Below are positions 1 through 15,507 of a stretch of 64,000 nucleotides of DNA, in pieces. Made by a program: the position numbers and the translations under genes. Each line of letters begins with the position of its first letter. The first letter of the stretch is position 1. The notes beneath the pieces were generated by a model. It was not told the DNA's origin. It searched no databases and saw only the letters and a program-made list of their open reading frames with translations. Where the stretch lies: positions 13,657,512 through 13,721,511 of the forward strand of contig CM068313.1 of the NCBI GenBank assembly GCA_034766995.1. The letters run 5' to 3'. This DNA comes from Acanthacorydalis orientalis (lineage: Eukaryota > Arthropoda > Insecta > Megaloptera > Corydalidae).

Positions 1-479
1 CTGTTCGATAAGCTTTATTTTTTATCTAATCGACTCTATTGCCATCAAGTAAATATTATTCTAATGATATAGTGACTAATTTACATTTTAATAAATTTAC
101 AACTGAATATAAGCAAAGCCAAATCATTTGAAGCTTCAAACTGTCTTTCAATTTATTTATCTAAAAATATATACTCGATGAAAATATTTATTTATAGTAA
201 TCATTTTGATCAAAATATATAGAAGTTCTAGTTATATAAATTAATACAAAATATTCTTCTTTGCTACGAAGGGAAATCTATGGATTTTTTCAAAACATGT
301 ACATGAATTAAAACGATAGTAAATCATCACAGGCGAAATTAACTTCAAGTGAAAAATATCTGTTATATAAAGAGTGTGTTAATCTCCCTTGGGTTAATAT
401 TCATTGATCTTATCTACATTAAATGAATAGAAAATAAATATTCGTGTATAAAGTCATAAAACACTGATAAACTACTTAC

Positions 480-774
480 CCTTCTATCAAGCTCCGTGAC
501 CGGTGCTACACGTTCTTCGACAGGACTCGTTACTGGTGGATTCAGATCAACCGTACGAGTATCGATATCCATTTCGAGATCATCTCCACTTCCTCTTGAC
601 CAGTCATCTTCAGTCGTATCTGAAGGTACTCCATCACTAGCTCCACTTGGAACAACAGCCGTTAGAGAACTATGATTGTGTTCAACGACCGGTTTTTCAG
701 TCGATAATAGAACAATACCACAACCGTGATCTTCAGTCCATCGATTGATATTTGCTGAGATTGCAGAAGTCGAT
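480..774 (-). CDS. pigs: GAS2-like exon 5, acidic linker
   Basis: This 295-bp exon lies between acceptor CTTTAG and donor GTAAGT and encodes 98 residues. The composition is acidic and Ser/Thr/Pro-rich ([20 protein letters not shown], then [20 protein letters not shown]). It ends in phase 0, so the message continues to an exon left of the window, where the GAR domain is expected. No domain is recognised inside it. The exon call rests on splice sites, frame and base composition. Confidence 0.8.
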
Positions 775-3700
775 CTAAAGATACCCAAAATCTTGTTAAG
801 AATAAAATTATAGAAAACTGTCTCTATTAATAAACGTTTAATTGATTTTAAAATATTCCCCATTGGCACCGAATAAAAAACAATCATACAATGATGAAAA
901 TATTTTAAAACTGACAATGTTTTAATCCGTTTTGTTGGTAAATATAATTTGTTATCTTACAGATAATATCCCTTTTGGTCGATAAAGGATTTATTTGTCA
1001 TTATATGATGCATAATAATTAAATCTAAATCCGTGTATTTAGAATGTATTAAAAAACATAAATACTTGAATGGTAATTTTTTTTCAAAATACTAGAAAAA
1101 GAAACAATGAATGATTGTTAAGAAAAGAACACCGAAAGAGGCAGTGTTAATTAATATATTATTCTAAAAATGACTTTTTACAACGTAAGATAAGTCGAAA
1201 ATTAGAAAATATAAAACATTTTATGACATAAAAAGTCAATTATATACATAACTCGATTTATATAACTTAGAAATGATTTAGTGTATTTTTAAAAAATCAA
1301 ATGTATTTTCTTATTAAAATAAAAATATTAGAATGTTTCAAAAATCGATATTTATAAAATAAAATACATGAAAGTATTTATGGTTGGTTGCTTCTGCTTG
1401 TAACAGTATTTAATGTTTACTTTACATATAAAAATACACCGCTTAGCACTGAGGATAATATATCGGGGCATTTACGAAGGGTGAAATATGAAGGGAAACG
1501 CACCCTCTATTACCATTTGGCAACATAGATCATCACTGCCCTCAATATGAAAAGAAGTAATTATTTCCTGTGACAGTATGAGAACTACATTTCACACAAG
1601 TGGAAATTTTAAGATATGAGAAAACTCAGAATGGTATTTAAAAAAAAATAGAAAAAAGTACTTACTTGCTTTGTCTCATTTTATTTTCACACGAATTCCT
1701 CGGTGTTTCCAATTGAGCTGCTTGGAATTGCCACGATAAGAGCGAACTGTGTGACAGACCTGAATCCTGCGATTCTTCTTCGGCTATTTCTTTTTCAAAC
1801 TGTACAAGACCTGGCGGTTCGACATCGTAACGTGTTGCAAGTCGTGCGACTTCCAGCAGACATAGAACAACGTTACGTGGTTGCCCGTGCATTACTGAAA
1901 TTCAAACGGTATTGAATGATAAATTATCGGTCGTTGATTTTAAAATTCGTACCTAAATCATCACTCTCGAATAATAAATTCTCATGGACGCCGAGTTTTC
2001 TGCAGAACCTTATAAAATTTTCCATATTGTCGCGTGAGAAGAAGCTGCGACGTGCTGCTGATTCCCAATATCTGGGCTGTATTGTTGGTACAGGCTATAG
2101 ATTGAAAATAAATTTAAAAATTCATTTTATAAAGCCAAAAACATATTTGAATTCATTTTTAAGATTTTTACAAATTGTAAAACCTCCAAAAAATATAATT
2201 AAATATACTAGATATTTCATTTTTCATTTTTAGAATACAAGAATTAAAATAAATACTAATTATTTTTCAGCCAAAAACAATACAATTTTTTAAAAAATAA
2301 ATAACCACACATGTCTAACACGTGATTATTTTCTGTTAATTTTTTTCCCTATTTCAGTAAGGAAATTTGCACAAGTAACAAATTCGAATTTAATTTAAAA
2401 TCACATTAACTCGTGTGTCAACCTAAATTTTTACAAATATAAATAATCAAATTGAAAAAAAACAATCAGTTTATGAATTAACTCATAAACTTACAAATTA
2501 AATTATAACTATAATATAAAATCCATAAGTTTAAGCTTATTTAGGTGTTACAAATTATGCAAAATATTTATTAAAAATCAAAAACACAGAACAAATAATA
2601 AATAATTTTGAATATATCGAAAAAATATATACTAAAGTGTCTTAAGAGCATCCATTGATGCATGTATATCCACCTTACACAAATCAAGACAGAAAATAGT
2701 ATTTTAGCGTTTATTTTTCTTAAAGAGAATTTATTTTGTAAAATATCCGAAATAATATAAATATATTTAAAAAAATGATTTCGTTCTAAGAAAACTTATT
2801 TAATGAATTTAAATACATCGAAAAACGCATTCTTACCCCTTTAGCTGTACCAGCATTGAACGCTTTTCTTGCTTTTTCTTGTATTACTTTTCCTAAACGG
2901 CATAATATGGCACCATTATCCAATACATCGAAGAAATTTTCCCCTGTTATATGTTCTAGACCTAAAAATAACGGGTTTTGTTAATTTTAATATTTTTTTT
3001 TTAATATATGTCATTTGACAATCGCTTCAATTCAATTTCACAAATGAATTTTTCACTCCCCTATGACAACACAAAGGAATTCTAATTAAAAATATTAAAA
3101 TAATTGATTATTGATCATTTTGCTTTTGTTTATTCACATTTCGATTACACTGCCAATATTTTCAGAGCATCTTAAGCAGATAAAAATCTGGATTTTAGAC
3201 ATTTTTGTACTTTAACGCTTTGAGGATGATGTATCACTATTATAATGCCTATAAACAAAAATTACAATGACCAAAACAACAATAATTGAATGTGATTTGT
3301 GGTATTTGTGTGAAACATTCTTTGTTCAAGTAAATTTAGTAAGAGTGATAAAGGTACATTGGATTAAAAATAGGATTTTTTTCTTAATCTATCTAAATAA
3401 TAAATCCACCAAGCACCAAAGAAAAAATGTGCTTTTGTTTCATTATTGATCAAATTGATCTACATACAAACAAAGGATGATTCTGCATACATCCTAAAAA
3501 AAACTAAGGTAGAAAAACATCCAAAATCAAAATTAGTATTTCAATTTTCCGTCTAAAGAGCAGAGGTGAGAGATCATTTATCAATTTTTTTTGTCTGTAT
3601 CATCAATTTTTGAACTCAAAGTATGAATGAATGTCTTTTTAATGAAAATCATAATTTTGTTTGATTATAATTATAAATACTTGACAAAAATATATTTATT

Positions 3701-6700
3701 AAATTAATGAATAAAATATTAAATATTTTTCAGGCCTTATGTATGATTGATAAAAATCATTTTTTTCCAAAATATAAAAGATTATCGTACACCAAATCCA
3801 TATTTTATATTTGAAAAATATTTTATTAGTAGAAAACAATTTATATCGACATATCTGACCGATTTATAAAGAAAAATAGAAATGATTAATGGTTTCAATT
3901 CTTATCCCAAAGAACATCACTATCTATATGCGGTCGAAAAAAATCGCCTCGTATTCGACACGTACCTGGAATCGAAAAAGGTCGAACAGGAATTTTGAAG
4001 GTAAATTGATATTTTTAAGGGTAATTTTATACCATAATATCTTTGCTTTTGTATATATATATGAGTACTTTTTACCAAAAATGCGATACATGCTTTTACC
4101 ATTTTTTAACTCAAAATCAAAATTTGTCTAAATCAATATCCTGTAAATAAAAGTTCGATTAAAAATCACATTTTTTAATACAAATATAAAGTTTTTTTTA
4201 TAACATTATAGATTTACATTTCAAGTTTTTATTGGAATCAAAAATTCAATTTTGTCTTCAAACTGATTTTCGAACGTAAATCCACATTCCGTATTCAAAA
4301 TATATTTCAATACTGGAAAACTATTTAAATTGACATATCTGATTGATTTATAAGGAAAAAGCATGATTCCAGCCTTCGAATTTTAGTTCAAAAAAGATCA
4401 CAATCTAACACGAATATTTTTTTAAATGAACTTTTTAATGAAAATTGTAATTTTGTTTGACAAGAATTATAATTATTAGACAATAATGTATTATCTTTTT
4501 TAAAAATTAACTAATAAAAAATAAGTAATACAAGTTTTCCAGTTTCTGATATGGTTAAAAAATCAATATTTTTTAACCATATCAGATATAACTTTCGATT
4601 TTTCCCCAAAAAAATACCACGATCTTACACACCGTATCGAAATTTTACTTATATTGTATGGAAACTGATGAAAATTTTATATTTTTTAAAAGTTATTTTT
4701 TTGCTATAAAATTTATACTTTTGCATAAATAAAGATAAAGCTTTTACACAAATGCATTTTGTTGCTAAAAATATTTTTTACCAGAAATATGCTTTTATTT
4801 TTTTTCTAATTTTTGATTCAAAAACAAATTTTGGATGATTGAGTTTGATATAATAAATATTAAGTATATTTTACAATGCCGCTACTTTAGTTAAATGATA
4901 TAACCATCAGCTTCCATGTACTTGTCTTTTAATAGTTTTGAATAATACCGTTCTACGATTAAAATTCAACTCGACTGGAAAATTCTAATCGTGAAACCTT
5001 ATTTGACAGACAATAATAACAGAGAATCAAAGAATCACAATAAGATTATTCATAATAGATTAAAAATAATTATAATCCAATTATAAATAGATATATTACT
5101 GATTATGAAACAAGCATTTACATATTTTATTTGTATATCTGGTTATATAAAATAATTTTTAAATAAAAAAAATGTTTTTATTATACGATTAATTACAACG
5201 CGATATTTGAAATCTTCATTTCATATTAAAATTCTGTTACATGAAGCACCATTCTTGCAATCGTTATAAAGTCGATTGACAGCGTACATACATACTCTTC
5301 CATTATTTACTACAATTCTGTCCGCATTGAAAAATCTATAACAATAGTGCTGTCAGAAAATATGAAATGTTTTCCTTGTTGTTCGGTCGAGAGACCGTTA
5401 AGAAACAGCAAATATCCTCCTTTCATATCAGTCTCATATATACATGATAAATGTGATATTCCGAGTGGTGAAATAAGCCAATCTTCCCTGTTGACACAAT
5501 GAATAATGACCGTTATTCAAAACACTTTCTCTGTAGGGTCCCTACTATCTTTTCTCACATAACACAAACCATCTGAAATTATTCTTCGGAAACACTTCTC
5601 AATGATCGAATATGATAAACTTCAGATGGAAACAGTAATTTTCTCCCACTGTTATTATGATTTATTTTTATATTGTCCGTTTTTACTCATACATATTTAT
5701 TACTTACTATGTCTAAGTTAAACAATTCGTCTGGAACTTGTCCATTTTCAATAATCAATACACTTATTTGATATTCGTACGAAAAATTTCAACTGATTAT
5801 TCGAGATTAGGTTTTAAACAGGCACGCAATGAGTCAATAAGTTCTTATCATTTTTAATGGAATTAAGAAGCATTACAAATTCATAGAGAAGAAACATGTC
5901 TTTGTATGTGTATGTGTATGTGTGTGTATATATATATATATATATACATACACAGACAATCAAGTCTCTTTTTATGAGGTAGGTACGTTCCACAATAAAC
6001 CGCGTATGAAAAAATCGCACAAAGAAGACAAATTACGTTGAAAAATTAGAGATACGTTCCATAATTTTCTGAAAACGTATAAAACCAAAGCAATGAGTTA
6101 AAATATATCCAAAATTGCTTAAAAAATATATAAAAATTCAGGAAAATGACAATACCTAAAACAATCCTTTGAAAATCTGAAAAAAATTGATATAAAACAT
6201 AAAATAATTTTGTTTTAAAACTCTATTCATTTAATTTGATTGAAAGGTAAGAATTGTTTTTACATTTTTTCATCAGAATTATCATCGTTATCTGATAATG
6301 GTTCGAAACCATTTGCGAACTGATGTGAAATCACTTTCATCGCTAAAAAAAAATGTCAGTGCATCAGATCTGCATAGTAAAGACAATGGTTCTTCACAAA
6401 GAGAGTTTGTGTCAACTTCACCTTCGTTTTGTGTTGATTTTTTTTCTCTGGCAATGTGATCAATGACTGAATATAGCGATGATGATTTTACTAATTTTTT
6501 ATGCAGTTCGCCATATCCAGATATACAATTCTTCAGCTAACGGTGGAATTTGAATTTGAATGCTCGTTCAGAATTTGGGTCATGAACAATAAAATGATTT
6601 TCCAATTTACTGCAAATTTAAAGAACTTCTCGTATTATATTTGCAGTGAGTGTGATAGGTATTTCTTTTGCTGCACTATCGTTTTCTAGATCTTCGACGA

Positions 6701-7658
6701 TATCTAAAGTTATACCAATAACATCACCGTCATTTAAAACATCCACAAGCAATTCGTCAACATCATTCTGACTAAAAGTATAAAACCACCAATTTTATAT
6801 GCCAAAGTAATAATTTCAGCTGCTAATGTTGATGTTTGGATGGTTGCACTGTTTGAAACATATCTAAGACAAGCTACTTTCAAGCAGGCATTTAAAATTT
6901 GTGGTTTTATTTCAGCGATAGCAGATACAAAATGATTTAAACAGTCCAAAATAAAAAATTATAAATTAAAAAATATAAATGTTAAAAAATATAATAATTT
7001 AAATTCACATTTTTTAAACAACGTGCAGCTCATATATGTATATACAACGGGGTAATCCCGAATTTGCATGAAATATGCACCGCATAACTTTAAAATCGCA
7101 TTAAAAAGGTACGCGTAAAAAGACTCCACTGTATATGTCTATATAAATACACATGTTTAACAATCGGTAAGTTTTTTTTTATATCTTGAGCGTTATCCTC
7201 GGTCACGTGTCAGTGATATTTCGTACGAAACTAGATATACTTGATTTGAGCCGCTTTCATACATGGAAATAAATGTAAATACAATCGGTTTCGAATTTTG
7301 TATTTATCATAAATTCGATATTCGCATTTCAAATTTTGCAAAGCGACGACGTTTATCATGAATATCAAATGAAATTATAGCATATTATATACATTTTTTG
7401 ATATGTTTTCTAATGATACTGTTGTTCTGCTTCGAAATATTAATACCGAAGGTCAAAATGTAAATTTAAAAAAGTCATACGAGATTAAGTTGTGACTTTC
7501 ATTTCATGGTTGATTTCTAATCGTTGTCATTTGTAAAAAAAGAACACGTATATAAATTTGTTTGAGAATATGTAAACAATTAGAAAGAAATCGATAAGAA
7601 CGACTTATGTAAATAATAAATAGAAACTGTTTCTTTAATTAATTTCAATTAATTATAC

Positions 7659-7736
<78 letters not shown>

Positions 7737-9524
7737 ATCAAACTTCTATAAATTGAATTTCTCTAAGGAGAAGAGATTTCTCTAGCTATATAATTCAGAT
7801 TTGAGGATTCTGTGTTGAAGTATAAAATTTCTAAATTCTCTTTAAATAGAAAGAATTTACTATCAATAAAAAACAATAAAGCCATTTTTTGCAAATAACA
7901 TTTTCACTCACTCCATAAATAATCAAAAAGTGTGTGTTCAAATTGTTCAAAAATTAATTGTTTTTTTTTAATTTTTGCTTAAGTGCATTTCGATCAAGAT
8001 GACATCATTTTCAGAGCAATAAGTACGGAAAATTTATTGTGAAAAATCTATATTCTATTTTTTTTATTATCTACATGAAGTTATGCAATTTTCGTACCAC
8101 TGACCATGACTCTGTAGAATCTTAAAAACGTACAAAGTATAGAGAAAAACAAACAATTCCTAAATTAATATTTGCTAGTTTGATTTAACAAATTAGAAAA
8201 TTATAAGTAATAAAAAAATGTTTTTAAATAGCAAGGAGTTAGTCAATACAAGTACTAGACAAACAATAACATTACTGTACAAAACTAGAGAAAATTATGA
8301 ACTCTTATCTTAACAATTTAGATAATGCTGTCGATGAAATTAAGATATGAATATAAAAAACAGTTACTATTAGACAGTGGCACTGTTTGTCTATCTGTCT
8401 ACGATTCTAAATTTGTCTGTAGACAGTTATACACATTGATATGGATATTTAAAGAATTGATTCTACATTTAATGAAATTGTAGAAAATTTAACAACTTGT
8501 CTTTCATTCAAGTCAAGAAAGTGTACTCAAATAGCGAAAAAATATTACTGCACAAACAATAAACCTGCAGTTAAAATATGATATTTTCTAATATTAAAAA
8601 ATCAATTAATTTATACTTAAACAGTTTTACTCACATAGATATTTTTTATAATATTTGGATACAAAATACTTTATGAAAATAAAAAAAAAACAGTAGTGAT
8701 TATCAATAATTCTTTATAATAAAAACACATTTCTCGTCACTTTGTCCTGCGGACAAAGGGATGAAAGTATCTATAGTGACGAGAAATATTTGCTTTGTCA
8801 GTTCAAGGGTTTCAAATTAATTCATTACATTCTTAGGTATTTTTTATGTTTAAATATATCATGCTGTAAAAAGCATAAAAAGTTTTTTTCTTTCTATGTT
8901 TCTTTTTATTTTCCCGTCAATTCTGATGAGTTATATATTAGTTTTGAAATCAAATCTTACGTTTTATGGTTATATTTTATTAACAACTGTTCAGTCTAAA
9001 ATGATTTATCAGCATTTGGACAACGTGAGTGTGCATTTCTGTAACTGGGTGCGCAAACATGAGGAGAGAGGACCTATGGATAGAACGGTGAGATGTTTGT
9101 GCGGAAAAATGAAAAGTGTATGAGAATCAACATGATAGGAACGACAGAAAAAGTTTTTAAATATACTTCTTTGGACAGAAAATGACAGAAGCAACATTCG
9201 CTGCAAAAAAATTCAACAAATAATTCATAACCAAATAGGATAGTTATCACCAACAACAAACATTCATGTAGTATATTTGTAGAATATTTCAAATTTTTTT
9301 TTAAAAAGAATTACATTAAAAATTTAGGTATTCAATATTTAAAATAAGCTTACGATCATGTCTGATCAGCCAGATATTTGAAAATATGCATTTGGTTAAT
9401 TGTTACCTAAAATGATTTTTATTTTATTTACAGTTGCTTTTCTTTTATATTTTCAAATACATCTAATAATTCTTTTTCTTCTACACACTTCTTTATAGCT
9501 GGTGATTCGATTTACATTGTCCAT

Positions 9525-9616
<92 letters not shown>

Positions 9617-10332
9617 ATATGGAGAGATAGAATGTGTATGTTATCAAAACTAGAATTTTTTACTGAAAATTTTCTTTTCACCATTGTTTACAAAATGATC
9701 AATCAAATATAAAATACATTATTTCAACTTAAATTACATTAGTGAATATGCTAACATTAAATTTTTCAAACACTGATATTTACTGAACAAAATATGATAT
9801 TCTTACTATACATTTTTCTTTAAAAAATATTATAACAGGAGTCCACCAACTGCCAACAGTCAACAAATATTAATGTCTCAAAAAGAAAATTAATAAAAAT
9901 ATTAATGGATATAATAAAGATTCTACAAAAACACAGATGAGATAAAAATATTAGTAACAATCTTAAAACATATTTTTTTCCATTTGTAGTAATTAAATAC
10001 AACATTGTAACCAAATTTACGACCTGCTTCAATTTACATGTTAATTATTATAAATTGCTTTAAATTCTTACACAGAATGCAACATTTTTAAAGTTTTGTT
10101 CTTCTCTCAAAGCAAATTTATTTAGATGCTTAAATTATGAATATTTTTAATCTACATTAAAGTTTGCTCTTGTAAAACGAAAAATACATTTTTTTATGCA
10201 ATTTAATTTTTGATCTCAATCAAGTTTTTTTAACACATTTCACATAATACATAAACTGTATTTTTTACATTGTTGTGGATAATGTCAACATACTTTGTCT
10301 GTGTCCAGTTTGACCAGTATTTTTTATACTGT

Positions 10333-10406
<74 letters not shown>

Positions 10407-10909
10407 GGTGTGGTCAGTGTCACGGTGGTTCGTCAAGTACCGCAAGAAAACTACTGGCATAGAAAATACATACGAAATATAATTACCAATACAGTTTTGT
10501 ACATTAATTAATGTTTCATATTGTATAAAGAGCACGTATTACATTCTTGTGTGTATGTTTTTTTTTCTTAACTGGGAAGTGTTTTACTTAATAATTATTA
10601 TATTTTATGAAATGTAATAACTTAATAACAGAATGCAACGTACCGATATGTTTATACATATTAATGTGTTTTTTTTTCTTTTCACATATTGTTATTGCGT
10701 ACAATCTAGTGTAAATGATTTCCGAATGGTGAAATAGAAAATTAGTTTTTTATTAATATTTTATTAGAGATATTGAAACGGATTTGATTTTTATAGAAGC
10801 ATAAATGTCTAAGATTTAATTGTGCGTTGCAATTTAGTAACATTGTATTCGTTCTTAGTGTTTGTTTTTAATGATAATTTTTTAATCTATGTATGTATAT
10901 ATGAATGTA

Positions 10910-10962
<53 letters not shown>

Positions 10963-13507
10963 TAGAAATTATTACAAAAATTAGAAAAATACACTTATAT
11001 AAGCATTACAAACCAACCAATTTGTAATATTTTTAGTAATGCATCGATTGATATAAACTCTATAAAATATAATAACGTCAATAAAAAAAATAAACAAAAC
11101 ATAATATTCTAAATAAGTCAAAAGAATTACTCGAATATTAAAAAAAGAGAACCATTCAAATTTATTTGTCGAACAATGACAAACAAACACATCAAATTTT
11201 ATTTTTATTTGTCAACTTTGTTACAGATGTACAACAAGTCAGTAGTAAATATTTTATTGATTTAATAAAAAAAAGGTAACGTAATATTGTCTGTACTAAA
11301 TGTTGACCCCATTTGTCTGTAACTGCATTACATGGCATACCAGGAGGATTACATATTGTAACATTTCATTTTTTCAACCGATACTGTTGCAGTAATGTAA
11401 TATTACAAACGAGTCATCATATTTCAAGATATTTTTTTTTATTTTTTCAGTTTGTTTTTTCCGCCTGAAATAAATTTGTTTTTTTTCATAAAACAACATA
11501 CTTTTATAACTTAAATTATCGAATTCAGAAGTATGTAAAGTGACGATTGATTTATTTAACTAAAGTTGAGTAAAACTAGATTAGTTTAAATAAACTAATT
11601 AATTAATAACAACCTTACTTTTTAAAAAAATAAATTAATTTTCTTTTAATAACTTCATCTTTTTAAATCCAAAAAGTATTAAATATTGATTTTTGTGACT
11701 TCATTTTCCAATAGGCCTTACCCTGTCTATTCAGTGATATGTCAGTATCTGTGAAAAGAAAAACAAAAACCTTTGTTTCCGATGCCTGATTTCACTGAAC
11801 GCATCAATACTGATATTATCAAAAGTATCTGTAAATTATGTGAAATTCTGATCATATAATATATTATTTTTCTTTTTATTTATTAGCAATTTGTAATTAT
11901 TACGTTTTTCAATAAATATATAATCTATTTTATTTAAATTTTATAATTTATCTCAATTTTAGTTAGAGTGCGATTTTTGAATACAAGTTACAATTTAAAT
12001 ACCCGGTACGTCGTATCGTTCACAATAATTTTTCTTGGAATAGAATCAAAAATTCCTTAAACTCTAACCCCAAACTAAGAATCCGAGCAATAGAACTCAC
12101 GATCAGGTCACAGAAAAGTCATGGCAGTATCTTTGGTTTGGACTTTTTACATAGTTGCAGAATAATTTTTTGTAGCCTATCTTAAGGCTGGTTTTTCTAA
12201 TTCATTAAAACTTCAAAGTACTGACCTGTTTGAAAGTTTACAAAAAGTTAAACTCTACATACAAACATGATTCTTTACCTACGAAAATGAAACATAAAAT
12301 ATGAATTTTATGACAGATTTCATAATTCGCGCATCGGAAATACACAATAAATAAATAAGAATATTACAAGAAACAAAAAAAAATGAAAAACGAGTAAATG
12401 TTTGAAAATAAAATCGACTGAACATATTACAAGAAAAGAATGTAATGTGCTGACTGGGAGCCTACAAATGTACAAAGACGTAAACAAAGAGAAATTAGTA
12501 AGTGAGACAAGTATATAAATATATATTGGAAATGTATGGAAAATAGTAATACTAAATCGATCAAATTTAAAGAAATTAGAAGATTTCATCTGTCCAATCA
12601 ACAGTGGATTTTTAAGAGTTTAACCCTTTCGCGATTACGGACTACTATGCTAGCTCGCCATGAAACAATTCTCATCACGATTCTCACACGACTGTATATA
12701 GCACTTACTTAAAACCACGCAAAGCTAATTAATAAATTAAAAATATCATGTTTTAAGTAAAAACATTTTCTCTAAAAAACAGCATTATCAAAGCGACTCT
12801 CTGAAGTGTAAGATAGCAGACTTAGAATACCAGACACTGTCTGAGTAGTAAATATACCCTTATGGCACGCAGTCGCGTTCAGCAGTGGCGTACTGACGAC
12901 CAGTTCCACCGTAGCAAAATGGTTAATAACAACAAAAATGAGAAAATACTATACATATGCATAATTCAATTAAGAACACTAAAACGAAATAACAGTGAAG
13001 CACGAAATAAGTCAAAATTTACGGCCCAATAACAATCGTATTTAATTTAATTCAAGTATTTCTAATTATCGAAATTGTTTCCGACCGAATCGCAACACAT
13101 CTATAGTATTATTTTGCATAAAACGTCCGTCTGTGTGAATTGAAATCGAGTCAATATTAAAAATCCTTTTTCGTGACGCCCTCCCGTGGCGCAATGATTC
13201 GAACGCGTATCGACGGATCGCCGTCGTCGTGCTGTGTTCTTAATCACTGATCTAATAGCACGACAGTTGAAAAATCTGCCCTTTTAAAGAGCACACATTT
13301 GAATGTATATAATTAAAAAATTATGCATTTCGGTTCGATACTCAATTACGGACCACCGAGAAAGGATTTCGGTGCTCGTATCTATGTCACGGATTAAAAT
13401 TATCAGTTTGTTAATTTATTCGACTCTCAAAATGGATCTGTCACATATTGTCAGACAGCTGTCATAATCAGTTCATGTTACATTCATACACACATACATA
13501 CATAACA

Positions 13508-13550
<43 letters not shown>

Positions 13551-15459
13551 CACGGTTTTGACATTAATTAATTAATATAATTCATTATGTGTTTTCCCTC
13601 ATATACATAAACTGCTACTGAAAAAATATTAAGCATAATTAAGTCAGTTTTTCTAGTTTAAATGTTTTAATTTATTTTCAAATTAAATAAAGCATCCGTT
13701 GAAATAAATATATTTTTTTACTTTAGATAAACTTTTATAGAGCATTACGACCCTTTATAATCCGTAAATTGTCTTCCTTTTAACTACTTATTAGCTATTC
13801 AAATAAAAACAGCTTAAAGGAATTCAAATTAAATAGAGATGCCTGTGAAATTTTACTTGTTTGAATAAATAGCCCTCGGAGTCCAATTAAACAAGCCCTT
13901 TGCGCATACACAACACAGTCGTAAAGAAAACATTTTTATTTTAGTTCTTGTTGTTTCTATTTCTGTGAATATATAACAAAATGTTTGGTATTTTATTTCT
14001 TTTGAAATATTTGTGTGGTTCTATATAGTGTTTTTGTTGGTTTAGAAAAACATGTTTTTAAAAGTTGTTTTTTATACAAAGTAAATACAGAATATTTTTT
14101 TTAACAAATATATTTCTCAAAATCGGTAATTTCTTAGTTTCGGAACTCGAGTCCAATTCACTTTCATAAATGATTTTTCCACTCACTTCGCAAACCAATC
14201 ATCCCAAAAATGCTCAATCACTGATTATTAAACATATTAAACATTTTTTATGTGCATTTTTTTTCGAAGAGATGATATCGATTTTACAGCACTAAAGTAC
14301 AGAATATTTCAAATATTTTCTGTTTACTGGTCTGAGAACAACGACACCGCCATATAAATCCGTATAAGCAACAATAACAAAAGATCAATAATCACTTATT
14401 AAACATTTTTGATCAAAAAATATTTTATTTTATTAACTAAATATTTTTTGTTTTTTTTTTTTCAGTAGTAATAGACAGTTATTCTATACACTAAGTTGAT
14501 TTTCACAAACGAACTTTTCACTTTACTACAAATCAAATATTTTTTTCTAATCTCAAATGATAAATACTTAATTTTTAATCATTTCGATGATTTCTTATAT
14601 GCATTTTGCTTACGATATGATTTTCAAAGCCCTAATTTTTTTCTGAAAGTGTATAATAGTGGCGAAAACTATAATTATAGTAACTGATTTATGAATATTT
14701 AGTGGCTTGCTGTAGGTATTAATTTTTATATTAAGTAAACCAAAACGATTATATCTAAAGGATCAGAATATGCCAACAATATAATTAATACTCATTTCTA
14801 TACATCTACATTTTATTGCAGTTACCGATTCATTAACTATTTAACTTCAATTCTTATTCAGTATATAAATTAGGTATTATATTCCTTTCTTATTGAATAT
14901 GCTTACAAAATATTTACACATCTATATATATTTTATACAAACTTCATTATTCAATCTATTAATAGAAAGCTGTTTTAAAATAAAAATAAAAAAATAAAAA
15001 GCGTTTACTGACATGAAAATCCATTTTCGTAAATTTATAATACGTTCCTGAACCGTAAAATATTTTATAATGGTGCAAAATTAATCATCCGAAGACGTGC
15101 TACTTTGATATAATGTTTAATATTTTCATACAGCCATTATGGTTCGAAAGCTTGCGTTGCTATTTACGAAAAAGCGTGAAAAACTCACACTTTGTATCGA
15201 TTTTCACACCATAGGACGTTCAGTTGAAAGGTGCCGTGAAGGATGCTGCTCTGAGCATGCTTTAAAGTCAAACATGTGAAAGGAACTTGAGAATGACGTT
15301 AATAACTGAAGTACAAAGACGGATTTTCTCTTTTAAAACATGCGAATTTACCGGCAATGAATATTTTTTTAAGATTTATATATTTATATATATATGTGTG
15401 TTTGTTTGTTGTGAAGTGCATTATATTAATTATTATATTTTAAAACTAGTTTGAATAAA

Positions 15460-15507
<48 letters not shown>

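Noticed and set aside
13185..13345. tRNA gene or tRNA-derived SINE (GTGGCGCAATGATTCGAACG and GGTTCGATACTC)
   Set aside because: A-box-like and B-box-like sequences are about 140 bp apart, too far for a tRNA, and no cloverleaf can be drawn.
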